Positions 47,774-56,329 are shown, counted from the first letter of the stretch. The stretch: DNA of 64,000 bases from Bacteroidales bacterium (GCA_018400295.1 JAGYMZ010000002.1:67106-131105); one strand, 5' to 3'. Notes: generated by a model not told the origin, from the sequence alone. A program made the numbers and translations.

Positions 47774-50053
47774 TCATTCTTCGTGGTGATGTTCGTGTTC
47801 CGTGGTATTGATACGATGGATCGTGTATCGCAATCCTGCGTAGACACGAATACCGGTTACCGGTCCCCATACCAAAGATGAGTCAAAATAACCCCCGAAC
47901 GGGTTATCGTAAGCAATGACCGGATCATCCTGACGAAATCCGGTCAGATTATCCCCGCCTATGTATACATCCCACTTTTTCAGTTTTTTGGTGACCTGTG
48001 CATTGATGATGGTGTAGACCGGTGATTGCTTCTGGCGTTGATATCTTGCAGGGTTTTTGTCTGTGTCCGGTATCCGGGCATCCCCGTTGATATGTGTGGT
48101 GAGGTTAAATTGCCATGCATCGTTTTTGGTGGCATAGGAAAGGTTCAGCAATCCTTTGAACCGGTTTACAAAAGGTTGCCGGCGCAGCTCTTTATTGATG
48201 GTCATTTTAACGAAATTGTACCGGTATGCCAGGAGCAGGTCCAGTCCTTCGAACACTTCATAATTCACTTCCAGCTGGGCGCTGTTGGAATATGATTTTC
48301 CGTTTAAATTATATATATAAATGCTTTGCGGATCGGCATCCCGGTCAATAATGAGCCTGTCCTGGAAATCTGTCCTGTAAAACTCAGCATGGATAGACAA
48401 TTCCCTGCCCAGCGGGTAAAGGAATTGGGTGAAATTCATGCCATAATTCGCTGCTTTTTCAATGTTGGGTTCTTCCCGGATGATAAGTTTCCTGGAAGTT
48501 GCCAGGATATAATTATTTTCCGCGATCACATTGGGAGAACGGTAGCCTTTGCCGGCTGAGACACGCATAATGAGCCCATTGGTGATGTCATATTTGAAGT
48601 GAAACCGGGGTGTATAAAGCATCCCGAAGATGTTATGGCGGTCGGCCCGTATCCCTGCCAGAACCGTCAGTTTTCCGGAGGGCTTGAAGGTATATTCGGC
48701 AAAAATTCCCGGAACGGTTTCTTTCCTGATAAAAGTGCTGTCGTTCAGAACTTCGTCATAATTATCGATCATCAGCCCCATCCCTGATGTGATCTGATGT
48801 TTTTGTTCCCTGAAGCCGGCCTGATAGATCAAAGAACCGAAATAATTGTTTTCTGACGCGTCATAGGTGTTCAACCCAAAAAAGGATCCCTGGTTATGGT
48901 AAACATAGGTGTGCAGGAATGCGAGCGAGCCCTGCTCTCCAAGCAGCACGGCTCCTTTGGCAAAGGCTTCATAACGGATCGTTTCTATGCCAATGCCGTA
49001 GGGGTTCGTTGTATTTCTTTCCTGGTTGCGTTCAAAATCCCATTGTCCTCCGCTGCGGTCCTCATAAAGCCCCTTGATGCCAAGTTGCAGATGAAAATTC
49101 GTATGGTTTTCATATTTCCACCTGTTAAAGAGCTGGTATTGTTTCGTGAGGGGCTGGTCAAGGAAGGAGTCCCCGTTGATATCGGTTTTATTGGACATAT
49201 TTTCCGCGTGTCCGAAAAGCATGGTGCTCCAGGATCCGTTCAGATTGGTACCGGCATTGAAATTCGCTTCCAGTTTTTGTTCATGGTCGGCATACAGGTT
49301 AAGGAAAAACAATTCATCGTTGTCCGGTTTTTTATATTCTACGTTTATATGCCCTGTAATGGATTCATAGCCGTTCCGGACCGAGGCGGCACCTTTGGAG
49401 ACCTGGATGGATTCCATCCATTGACCGGGGATGTAGCTCATGCCGTATGCAGAGGCCAGGCCCCGGATGTTTGGAAGGTTTTCCGTTTGTATTTGGCTGT
49501 ATTTGCCGGCAAGTCCGAGCAAACGGATGTGTTTGGCCCCGGAAACGGCATCCGGGTAGGATACATCCACCGATGCATTGGTCTGAAAACTCTCGGCCAG
49601 ATTACAGCATGCTCCTTTGTGGAGCTCATCCCGGGTAATATGAAATGTATTGACCGGGTCGATCCTGGATACAAATCCGTCCGGAGATCTGTTCATGATA
49701 ACGATCTCTTTGAGTTCATTGTGGATCTTCAGGTCGATCTCTATAAAATCCTGGCCGTGGGATATGGGAACTGTATCCCTTTTAAAGCCTATATAGCTTA
49801 TTATTAGCAGGGAATCGGTGTGCGGGTCACGGGGCAGGTGGAAATGCCCGTCAGGCCCCGTGACGGTTCCGTGTTGGGATCCTGCAAAATACACATGGGC
49901 TCCCGGGATGCTTTCCTCTTCCGGGTGCTCACCAGGATCATGGTCGTGATGGCCTTCTGTATGGTGATATATGACGCCTTGTAATTCATTGACCTGGCCT
50001 TGTGCTGAAATACCCATGGCCAGGATAAGCGGCAATAAGATACATTTTTTCAT
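47774..50053 (-). CDS. TonB-dependent receptor with His-rich N-terminal domain
   Basis: A 759-residue outer-membrane receptor. It has a signal peptide (about 20 residues), a carboxypeptidase-like regulatory domain carrying a His/Asp/Glu-rich insert at residues 29-47 (HHTEGHHDHDPGEHPEEE), then a plug domain (residues about 115-230) and a beta-barrel. The C-terminus is also His-rich (TEHEHHHEE). The His clusters and the place between two Cys-rich secreted proteins and a CusA-type pump suggest traffic or sensing of copper or another transition metal; the direction of transport cannot be told from sequence. Confidence 0.88.
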   Translation of the reverse strand: MKKCILLPLILAMGISAQGQVNELQGVIYHHTEGHHDHDPGEHPEEESIPGAHVYFAGSQHGTVTGPDGHFHLPRDPHTDSLLIISYIGFKRDTVPISHGQDFIEIDLKIHNELKEIVIMNRSPDGFVSRIDPVNTFHITRDELHKGACCNLAESFQTNASVDVSYPDAVSGAKHIRLLGLAGKYSQIQTENLPNIRGLASAYGMSYIPGQWMESIQVSKGAASVRNGYESITGHINVEYKKPDNDELFFLNLYADHEQKLEANFNAGTNLNGSWSTMLFGHAENMSNKTDINGDSFLDQPLTKQYQLFNRWKYENHTNFHLQLGIKGLYEDRSGGQWDFERNQERNTTNPYGIGIETIRYEAFAKGAVLLGEQGSLAFLHTYVYHNQGSFFGLNTYDASENNYFGSLIYQAGFREQKHQITSGMGLMIDNYDEVLNDSTFIRKETVPGIFAEYTFKPSGKLTVLAGIRADRHNIFGMLYTPRFHFKYDITNGLIMRVSAGKGYRSPNVIAENNYILATSRKLIIREEPNIEKAANYGMNFTQFLYPLGRELSIHAEFYRTDFQDRLIIDRDADPQSIYIYNLNGKSYSNSAQLEVNYEVFEGLDLLLAYRYNFVKMTINKELRRQPFVNRFKGLLNLSYATKNDAWQFNLTTHINGDARIPDTDKNPARYQRQKQSPVYTIINAQVTKKLKKWDVYIGGDNLTGFRQDDPVIAYDNPFGGYFDSSLVWGPVTGIRVYAGLRYTIHRINTTEHEHHHEE

Positions 50054-50163
50054 AGGGGTTGATTATGTATGATCTGCTTCATGTCCTCAGGGGAATGGAG
50101 AGGACCGGTCAAAAAATTTCAGTAATTTCCCGGAATGGTTCAGGAAAGCGGATGATCCGGTGT

Positions 50164-50595
50164 TTACGGGGCCGGGATCTTTTGCTTATGGTAAAGGATC
50201 ACGATGTCTTTGCCCGTGATGGACTGAAAATGAACATAAAAGCCTGTTTTTCCGGACGGTTCGCGGAATTTTTTCACAGGATCCGGAAAAACCGCTGCAT
50301 GCAGTGACCCGGGCAAGGGATGGAGGAATGTGCTTTTTTCCGCTGTGTGATTTTCCAGCTGTATATTTTGTATGATGGTCCGGCAACTGTGCAAATGTTC
50401 AACCATATTTTTATCATCCTGCTCCTGCTTATCATGGTGCGGGTTTTCGCAGCAGTCAAGACTTTTCTCCGGAAGGATCAGTTTTGCATGCGGATGCACA
50501 TCACATATGTGTATCCGTACACTCATACCGGCCGTACCCGTGAGGTAAGCCAGGATAAGAAAAATGATGGTTATGTTACGAATGATGGTGTTCAT
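50164..50595 (-). CDS. small secreted Cys/His-rich protein
   Basis: A 143-residue protein with a signal peptide (MNTIIRNITIIFLILAYLTG). The mature part has possible metal ligands in clusters: IHICDVHPH, LDCCENPHHDK and EHLHSC. The layout HxC...CC recalls the HYC_CC_PP family, of which the gene at 47268 is a clearer member. The ATG at 50595 lies 13 nt below the expected transcript start of a consensus promoter, which rules out the longer upstream frame. It is the first gene of the copper-resistance operon. Confidence 0.7.
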   Translation of the reverse strand: MNTIIRNITIIFLILAYLTGTAGMSVRIHICDVHPHAKLILPEKSLDCCENPHHDKQEQDDKNMVEHLHSCRTIIQNIQLENHTAEKSTFLHPLPGSLHAAVFPDPVKKFREPSGKTGFYVHFQSITGKDIVILYHKQKIPAP

Positions 50596-50612
50596 TTTTC
50601 GGAAAACGTATG

Positions 50613-50643
50613 CAAAACTACCCAAAACCCATGGATCAACAAA
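50613..50643 (-). promoter_or_regulatory. consensus promoter of the copper-resistance operon
   Basis: On the minus strand: TTTG (plus 50640-50643), a 19-nt spacer, and TAGTTTTG (plus 50613-50620), both full matches. It gives a leader of about 13 nt to the first gene at 50595. No obvious CsoR, CueR or CopY-type palindrome overlaps it, and no metalloregulator gene is in the island. Confidence 0.65.
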
Positions 50644-50765
50644 CATTTTCATAGATAAATTTATATATCTGTGAGCCGGATCAGCCCTTTTCACCCCAGG
50701 CTCCTTGCTTTGATCCTTATCCGTTTATCCTTTTACCGTTGGATTTGTGCCCGTTTAAAAACCGG

Positions 50766-50798
50766 TTTGATGACTTTATCAATAATTTACTATATTTG
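50766..50798 (+). promoter_or_regulatory. consensus promoter of the fatty-acid oxidation cluster
   Basis: TTTG at 50766-50769, a 21-nt spacer, and TATATTTG at 50791-50798, a full consensus promoter. A 10-bp palindrome AAACCGGTTT (50759-50768) overlaps the -33 element and could be an operator. Confidence 0.7.
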
Positions 50799-50823
50799 AA
50801 AACAACCAAAACAACGTATAAAC

Positions 50824-51591
50824 ATGGATTATAAAAACTTGGATGTTACAATCTCAGAAGGCATTGCACTTGTGAAGATAAGCAGGCCTGAAGCACTTAA
50901 TGCCCTGAATACCAATTTTTTTCTCGAGATGGATGATGTGATCTCATCGGTCTCCAATAATGTTGATGTTCAGGTAATGGTCATTACCGGAGAAGGCAAG
51001 GCATTTGTTGCCGGTGCGGATATTTCCGAAATGGTTGACAAATCGCCGGGGGAGGGGGAAGATTTTTCCCGTCTGGGGCAAAATACGTTCAGGGGACTGG
51101 AGCTCATGGAAAAACCGGTGATTGCTGCCGTCAACGGCTTTGCCCTTGGAGGCGGACTGGAACTGGCCATGGGCTGCGATTTTCGTATTGCCAGTACCAA
51201 AGCCAAATTCGGACAACCCGAGGTAAACCTTGGGATGATCCCCGGTTATGCCGGCACCCAGCGGCTCTCCCGGCTGGTTGGACTGGGGGATGCCCTGTAT
51301 TTGCTCATGAGCGGTGAGATGATCGATGCACAGGATGCCCTGCGGATCGGATTGGTTCAGAAACTTGTTGAACCGGATGATCTTATGGAGGAGGTCATGA
51401 AAATCGCAAAGACGATTGCTTCAAAAGGCCCCAAGGCTGTCAGGAAAGTTAAGTTCGTAACCCGTGATGGTTTCCTGAGCACTTTCCGTGAAGGATGCGC
51501 GCTGGAATCAAAGTATTTCGGCTCCCAGTTCAAAGATGAAGGGGAAGAAGGCATGAGAGCCTTCCTGGAAAAGCGGAAACCCAATTGGTAA
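50824..51591 (+). CDS. enoyl-CoA hydratase
   Basis: A 255-residue crotonase-fold hydratase that adds water to trans-2-enoyl-CoA (or the reverse in butyrate synthesis). Both catalytic glutamates of classical hydratases are present: Glu113 (GGGLELAMGCD) and Glu133 (FGQPEVNLG), spaced 20 residues as in rat and human ECHS1. The oxyanion-hole sequence AFVAGADISEM is typical. It is the first gene of the cluster, followed after 46 nt by the 3-hydroxyacyl-CoA dehydrogenase. Confidence 0.95.
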   Translation: MDYKNLDVTISEGIALVKISRPEALNALNTNFFLEMDDVISSVSNNVDVQVMVITGEGKAFVAGADISEMVDKSPGEGEDFSRLGQNTFRGLELMEKPVIAAVNGFALGGGLELAMGCDFRIASTKAKFGQPEVNLGMIPGYAGTQRLSRLVGLGDALYLLMSGEMIDAQDALRIGLVQKLVEPDDLMEEVMKIAKTIASKGPKAVRKVKFVTRDGFLSTFREGCALESKYFGSQFKDEGEEGMRAFLEKRKPNW

Positions 51592-51637
51592 TACACGCAT
51601 AAAATCATATCCAAACAACTTAAATAAAATTTTATTT

Positions 51638-52975
51638 ATGAATTACGAAGATAGATTACAAAACGTTACTGTTCTGGGTGCGGCCGGTAAAATGGGAAGT
51701 GGTATCCTGTTGTTGACCGCCCTGGAAATGGCTGATCTTGGTCTGAAACCGGAGAACAGGTCTAAGTCCTTTGTCCTGAACGCCGTAGATATTTCCAATG
51801 ATGCACTGAAAGGTGTGATGAAATATTTGCGTAAACAGGTGCTCAAGGCGGCAGAAAAGAAAACGGTACTTTTGCGAAAGATGTATCAGGACAGGGAGGA
51901 CCTGATCGAAAACTCAGACATAATCCATCAATACGTAGAAGATGTTTTGAGCATCGTCCATCCCACCCTGAGGATCGAATCAGCGTATGATTCCCGGCTG
52001 ATCTTTGAAGCTGTCAATGAAAACAAGGATTTGAAAGTCAAACTGTTCAGCCAGATCGATAAACACAATCCGGAAGACCCATGGTTTTTTACCAACACGT
52101 CCTCGGTCCCAATCGGGATCATTGATCAGGAAGCCAATCTGGGCGGGCGCATCCTGGGTTTCCATTTTTACAACCCCCCTGCCGTTCAGAAACTGGTTGA
52201 ATTGATCCTTTCGGATAATACCCTGGAGGAAGTCAGAAAATTTGCGCTTGCGTATGCCGGAAAATTAAGAAAAGTAGTGGTGCCTTCTAACGATGTTGCC
52301 GGTTTTATCGGTAACGGACATTTTATGAGGGATGCGCTTTATGGTATCCGGGAGGCGGAAAGGCTCGCCAAGGATATGCCGTATATTACTGCAATATATT
52401 TGGTCAATAAGGTCACACAGGACTTTCTGGTCCGGCCTATGGGTATTTTCCAGCTCATCGATTATGTCGGGATCGATGTCGTCCGTTTCATTATGCAGGT
52501 CATGGATCCGCATATGAAAGATGAGGAATTGCATAGCCCGCTCCTTGACATGTATGTTGAACAGGGCATCAGGGGCGGTCAGAATCCCGACGGTTCCCAG
52601 AAAGACGGGTTTTTTAGGTATGAGAAAGGAAAGATCGCTGCGATATACGGGCCCTACGTTAAAAAGTACATACCTGTGGATGAGATACAGGAAACGGCGG
52701 AAGAGCGTTTTGGAGAAATACCCGGGTCCTATATACCGTGGAAGGCCACCCTTAAAATGAAGGATAAAGACGCTGCCCTGAAAGCGTTTTTCGATGAGCT
52801 GAAAACCATGGATACACTCGGGGCAAAACTGGCCGTGAGGTATGGCAGGCGATCCAAAGAGATCGGGGAAAAGCTAGTCCGCGATAATGTAGCCCGCAGC
52901 GCTGAAGATGTGAACACGGTGTTGCTGACAGGGTTTTTCCATGCTTATGGACCCATCAATGAGTATTTTGATTAA
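51638..52975 (+). CDS. 3-hydroxyacyl-CoA dehydrogenase family protein
   Basis: A 445-residue NAD-dependent enzyme oxidising 3-hydroxyacyl-CoA (or reducing acetoacetyl-CoA). The Rossmann motif is VTVLGAAGKMGSGI. The catalytic His is in RILGFHFYNPPAVQKLVEL, preceded by FTNTSSVPI. GFIGNGHFMRDAL begins the C-terminal domain. It is longer than the usual single-domain enzyme (about 285-310 residues), with an extended C-terminal half as in some bacterial homologues. Its stop overlaps the thiolase start by one base (TAATG), so the two are translationally coupled. Confidence 0.9.
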   Translation: MNYEDRLQNVTVLGAAGKMGSGILLLTALEMADLGLKPENRSKSFVLNAVDISNDALKGVMKYLRKQVLKAAEKKTVLLRKMYQDREDLIENSDIIHQYVEDVLSIVHPTLRIESAYDSRLIFEAVNENKDLKVKLFSQIDKHNPEDPWFFTNTSSVPIGIIDQEANLGGRILGFHFYNPPAVQKLVELILSDNTLEEVRKFALAYAGKLRKVVVPSNDVAGFIGNGHFMRDALYGIREAERLAKDMPYITAIYLVNKVTQDFLVRPMGIFQLIDYVGIDVVRFIMQVMDPHMKDEELHSPLLDMYVEQGIRGGQNPDGSQKDGFFRYEKGKIAAIYGPYVKKYIPVDEIQETAEERFGEIPGSYIPWKATLKMKDKDAALKAFFDELKTMDTLGAKLAVRYGRRSKEIGEKLVRDNVARSAEDVNTVLLTGFFHAYGPINEYFD

Positions 52976-54237
52976 TGCAAAACAAAAAACAACTTATGAA
53001 ACTGAGAAAAAAGATATATATGACCGCCGGTTACAATACCATATCGCTGGGTACCGGCAGAAGTGAATTCAACCCTAAAAAGTCCCGCCCAGGTATAGAG
53101 CATTACATTAAAGAGGCGGGCCAGGGCACCCTGAAAAAGATCGGAGGTGCGAAAAATATTGACGAAGGGGTTATAGGAAATTTTATGGCAGCCCGTTTCA
53201 ACAAACAGGGCAATTTGCCAGGATTTATCCCATACATCGATGAGGAATTGCAGTGGAAGCCATGTTCCAGTGTGGAAGGCGCCTGTGGTTCGGGGGCACT
53301 GGCACTGGTGGCCGGAATGAAGTCTGTGCTTGCTGACACCGCCGGCACCGTACTCACTGTCGGTGTGGAAGTACAGAATACCGTGAAAGCCATTTACGGT
53401 GCCGATATACTTGCGGGTGCCGGTTGGTTTCAAAAAAGAAAGAACGGCCACGCGTATTTCTTTCCGGGCCAGTTCAGCGACCGGGCCGGTGCATATTATG
53501 AAAAGTATGGTTACGAGCGGACACGCAAGGGCTTTGCCCGCTGGTTCCGGAATGCCATTGAGAATGCCCGCTTATGCCCGACTGCGCAGGAGCATGAGAA
53601 CAAGATATCCGACCTGGAGGGGCTGTATTTAAGCCGGGAACCCAACGGGAAATTTTTCGTAGACAACCTGACCGTTTTCGATTGCTCCAAGGTTTCCGAC
53701 GGTGCTTCGGCTCTGGTCATCACATCAGAGGAAGGGTTGAAAAAATGCGGGATCGACCCGCAGGATGCTGTGGAGGTGGTCAGTTTCGCCCAGGTGGAGA
53801 GGGACGTGACCAAAGATCCGCCGGATTTGACCGAGTTGACGACCATCAAAAAGGCCGTGCACCGGGCTCTGGACGATGCAGGCATCACCATTGACCAGCT
53901 GGGGACCATTGAGACGCACGACTGCTTCAGCATTGCGGGCATCCTGGCCGTGGAGGCGCTGGGTTATGCCAAACCCGGTGAAGGAGCGGATTTCGTGGCG
54001 GCCGGCCATACTGCCCGGGACGGCAGGATCCCAATCAACACCACCGGCGGATTGATCGGCTGGGGACACCCAACCGGCGCTACGGGTGTGCACCAGGCCG
54101 TGACCATGTGGGAGCAGCTCACCGGAAAGGCCGGCGAGGCGCAGATCGAAATGCCCGGGGACCGGCCATACGGCTTGACCATCAATATGGGTGGTGATGA
54201 CGTAACGGTGGTGGCTACGGTGTATAAAAGGGGATAA
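52975..54237 (+). CDS. thiolase family acetyl-CoA acetyltransferase (SCP-x type)
   Basis: A 420-residue thiolase. The nucleophilic cysteine is in VEGACGSGALAL (Cys104). The SCP-2/SCP-x-type motif THDCFSIAGIL and the C-terminal GGLIGWGHPTGATGVHQ supply the His and further catalytic residues. It makes or cleaves 3-ketoacyl-CoA. Translation is coupled to the upstream dehydrogenase; an ATG eight codons in is an alternative start. The 118 nt after its stop carry a TATATTTG promoter element for elbB. Confidence 0.92.
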   Translation: MQNKKQLMKLRKKIYMTAGYNTISLGTGRSEFNPKKSRPGIEHYIKEAGQGTLKKIGGAKNIDEGVIGNFMAARFNKQGNLPGFIPYIDEELQWKPCSSVEGACGSGALALVAGMKSVLADTAGTVLTVGVEVQNTVKAIYGADILAGAGWFQKRKNGHAYFFPGQFSDRAGAYYEKYGYERTRKGFARWFRNAIENARLCPTAQEHENKISDLEGLYLSREPNGKFFVDNLTVFDCSKVSDGASALVITSEEGLKKCGIDPQDAVEVVSFAQVERDVTKDPPDLTELTTIKKAVHRALDDAGITIDQLGTIETHDCFSIAGILAVEALGYAKPGEGADFVAAGHTARDGRIPINTTGGLIGWGHPTGATGVHQAVTMWEQLTGKAGEAQIEMPGDRPYGLTINMGGDDVTVVATVYKRG

Positions 54238-54312
54238 GACTGCAGAGTTGTGCGCAAGCTCGTTTTCGGGTTGCATTATGGGCTCCAGTTATGCAATGTG
54301 TAATATTATTCA

Positions 54313-54320
54313 TATATTTG
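54313..54320 (+). promoter_or_regulatory. elbB -7 element
   Basis: TATATTTG, a full -7 match 35 nt before the elbB ATG. No -33 TTTG at the right distance. Confidence 0.5.
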
Positions 54321-54355
54321 AGGAGAACCGAAGTTGAATCATAAATCCTGATATT

Positions 54356-55021
54356 ATGAAAAATTTTGCTGTTGTACTGTCCGGATGCGGTGTTTTTGAC
54401 GGAGCAGAGATCCATGAGGCTACGCTGACCATGTGGGCGATCATGAAGCATGGTGGCACGTACCAGGTCTTTGCGCCGGACATCGATCAGCACCATGTGA
54501 TCAATCATATAACGGGGGAAGAAATGGATGAAAAACGGAATGTCCTGGTGGAATCCGCCCGGATCGCCAGGGGTGTTATCCGGGATCTCAAGGAATACAA
54601 CCCCGCGGATTTCGATGCCATTATTTTCCCCGGTGGTTTTGGTGCCGCCAAGAATTTATCCACCGTTGCTTTTGACGGACCAGATGCCAAGGTTGATCCG
54701 GAGGTTGAACGCGCCGTGAAGGAAACCCATCAGGCAGGGAAACCCATCGGGGCTTTATGTATTGCTCCGGCGGTGATCGCAAAAATATTGGGTAATGTAA
54801 CCATTACGGTTGGCCAGGATGAAAGCACGATCGAAGCCATAGAGAAAATGGGGGCATCCCATGCGGAAACCACCCACGGGGAAGTGATCGTTGACAAAAA
54901 GAACAAGATATATAGCAGCCCCTGTTATATGTTGGATGCCAACATATTGCAAATAGGGCAGGGGGTTGATCAGGTAGTCGAGAGGATGGTGGCAGATGTC
55001 ATCCGGATGACATCTGGATGA
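54356..55021 (+). CDS. elbB: isoprenoid biosynthesis glyoxalase ElbB (DJ-1/PfpI family)
   Basis: A 221-residue DJ-1 superfamily protein. It starts with the ElbB pattern AVVLSGCGVFDGAEIHEATL, has the nucleophile elbow in GKPIGALCIAPAVIAKI (Cys near residue 136), and TTHGEVIVDKKNKIYSSPCYML. Homologues have weak glyoxalase (methylglyoxal hydratase) activity; the physiological role is unclear. The last ten codons and the stop lie within a palindromic repeat (54990-55030), so the C-terminus has been rewritten by that element. It stands between the thiolase and acyl-CoA dehydrogenase genes. Confidence 0.92.
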   Translation: MKNFAVVLSGCGVFDGAEIHEATLTMWAIMKHGGTYQVFAPDIDQHHVINHITGEEMDEKRNVLVESARIARGVIRDLKEYNPADFDAIIFPGGFGAAKNLSTVAFDGPDAKVDPEVERAVKETHQAGKPIGALCIAPAVIAKILGNVTITVGQDESTIEAIEKMGASHAETTHGEVIVDKKNKIYSSPCYMLDANILQIGQGVDQVVERMVADVIRMTSG

Positions 55022-55030
55022 CATCTGCCA
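54990..55030. repeat. second copy of the dispersed palindromic repeat
   Basis: Arms TGGCAGATGTCATCC (54990-55004) and GGATGACATCTGCCA (55016-55030) are perfect reverse complements. They flank an 11-nt centre that is itself another GGATGACATCT unit. It shares the 11-bp unit with the palindrome at 19671-19714. It covers the end of elbB, including its stop, and reaches to 10 nt before the -7 element of the acyl-CoA dehydrogenase gene. Confidence 0.9.
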
Positions 55031-55040
55031 TCATTTTTCC

Positions 55041-55048
55041 TATATTTG
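55041..55048 (+). promoter_or_regulatory. acyl-CoA dehydrogenase -7 element
   Basis: TATATTTG, a full -7 match 23 nt before the ATG. The palindromic repeat occupies the place of the -33 element. Confidence 0.55.
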
Positions 55049-55071
55049 TTTCATTCATTAACCTGTATACC

Positions 55072-56214
55072 ATGAACTTTGAATTTTCTGAGGAGCACAA
55101 GATGATCCGTCAGGCGGCGCGGGATTATGCCCAGCGGGAGCTGCTGAAGGATGTTCTGGAAAGGGATGCGAAAGCTGAAATACCCTGGGACCATATTAAA
55201 AATCTGACCGAACTGGGATTTTTCGGCATGATGGTGAGCCCCGAATGGGGCGGCGGGGGAATGGATACAATATCGTATGTGCTCGCAATGGAAGAGCTGT
55301 CAAAGGTGGATTCGGCTACTGCCGTTATCCTGTCTGTTCACAATTCACTGGTGTGCTGGGGTGTTGAAAAGTACGGAACTCCAGAGCAGAAAGAAAAATT
55401 CCTCAGGCCTATGGGATCCGGGGAAAAAATCGGCGCATTTCTGCTGTCCGAACCTGAAGCGGGATCCGATGCCACCCATCAGAGAACCGTTGCGGAAGAC
55501 AAAGGTGATTATTACCTGCTCAACGGGACAAAAAACTGGATATCTAATGCCAACAGCGGCCAGATATATATTGTAATAGCTCAGACACATCCGGAAAAAG
55601 GACATCATGGGATCAATGCTTTTATTGTGGATAAGGATACTCCCGGGATAACACTTGCACCCCATGAGGATAAAATGGGTATGCGCAGTTCGGATACCCA
55701 TTCGGTTATGTTCAGTGAAGCAAAAGTGCCCAGGGAAAACAGGATCGGAGAGGATGGCTTCGGATTCAAATTTGCCATGAAAGCCCTGGAAGGCGGACGT
55801 ATCGGTATTGCTGCCCAGGCCCTGGGCATCGCTGCAGGTGCCATGGAACGTGCCGTTCAATATTCCAAAGAGCGAAAGGCTTTTGGTAAGTACCTTTCCC
55901 ACCACCAGGCCATTGCTTTTAAATTGGCAGATATGGGCCTGAAGGTTGAAAATGCCCGGAACCTGATACTGAAATCAGCATGGCATAAAGATAATGGACT
56001 GTCGTACGGAACCCTGAGTGCCATGGCCAAGCTGTATGCTGCCGACATGGCCATGGAGGTTACAACGGAAGCTGTTCAAATACTTGGAGGGTATGGATAT
56101 GTAAAGGAGTATCATGTTGAAAGGCTGATGCGCGAAGCCAAACTTACCCAGATCTATGAGGGTACCTCGGAGATCCAAAAAATCATAATATCCAGGGAAA
56201 TGTTGAGGGATTGA
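55072..56214 (+). CDS. acyl-CoA dehydrogenase (short-chain/butyryl type)
   Basis: A 380-residue FAD flavoenzyme that oxidises acyl-CoA to enoyl-CoA (or works as butyryl-CoA dehydrogenase). It starts FEFSEEHKMIRQAARDYA. The FAD/substrate motifs are LLSEPEAGSDA and TKNWISNA, and the catalytic base is the first Glu in QIYEGTSEIQKIII near the C-terminus, as in short- and medium-chain enzymes. The ATG at 55072 is chosen; an upstream in-frame start would lie in the repeat. Electrons pass to the EtfBA encoded next. Confidence 0.95.
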   Translation: MNFEFSEEHKMIRQAARDYAQRELLKDVLERDAKAEIPWDHIKNLTELGFFGMMVSPEWGGGGMDTISYVLAMEELSKVDSATAVILSVHNSLVCWGVEKYGTPEQKEKFLRPMGSGEKIGAFLLSEPEAGSDATHQRTVAEDKGDYYLLNGTKNWISNANSGQIYIVIAQTHPEKGHHGINAFIVDKDTPGITLAPHEDKMGMRSSDTHSVMFSEAKVPRENRIGEDGFGFKFAMKALEGGRIGIAAQALGIAAGAMERAVQYSKERKAFGKYLSHHQAIAFKLADMGLKVENARNLILKSAWHKDNGLSYGTLSAMAKLYAADMAMEVTTEAVQILGGYGYVKEYHVERLMREAKLTQIYEGTSEIQKIIISREMLRD

Positions 56215-56276
56215 TCTTACTGACCCCCTCGGATGCTGCGCTGTGAGAAAACTTCATTTTATGATCAATGAATTTC

Positions 56277-56284
56277 TATCTTTG
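56277..56284 (+). promoter_or_regulatory. etfB -7 element
   Basis: TATCTTTG, a full -7 match, giving a leader of about 37 nt that contains an 11-codon frame (56297-56329) overlapping the etfB start. Confidence 0.55.
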
Positions 56285-56296
56285 TGCCAAAATATC

Positions 56297-56329
56297 ATGA
56301 ACCATACCATAAAATTTCTTAAAAAATGA
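56297..56329 (+). CDS. possible 10-residue leader peptide coupled to etfB
   Basis: An ATG in the etfB leader opens a frame of ten codons (MNHTIKFLKK) whose TGA overlaps the etfB ATG as ATGA. This geometry could couple translation of etfB to the leader peptide. There is no hairpin to suggest attenuation; it may be chance. Confidence 0.2.
   Translation: MNHTIKFLKK

Noticed and set aside
48896..49807. A 303-codon plus-strand frame
   Set aside because: Antisense shadow of the TonB receptor gene; composition is that of a complementary frame.
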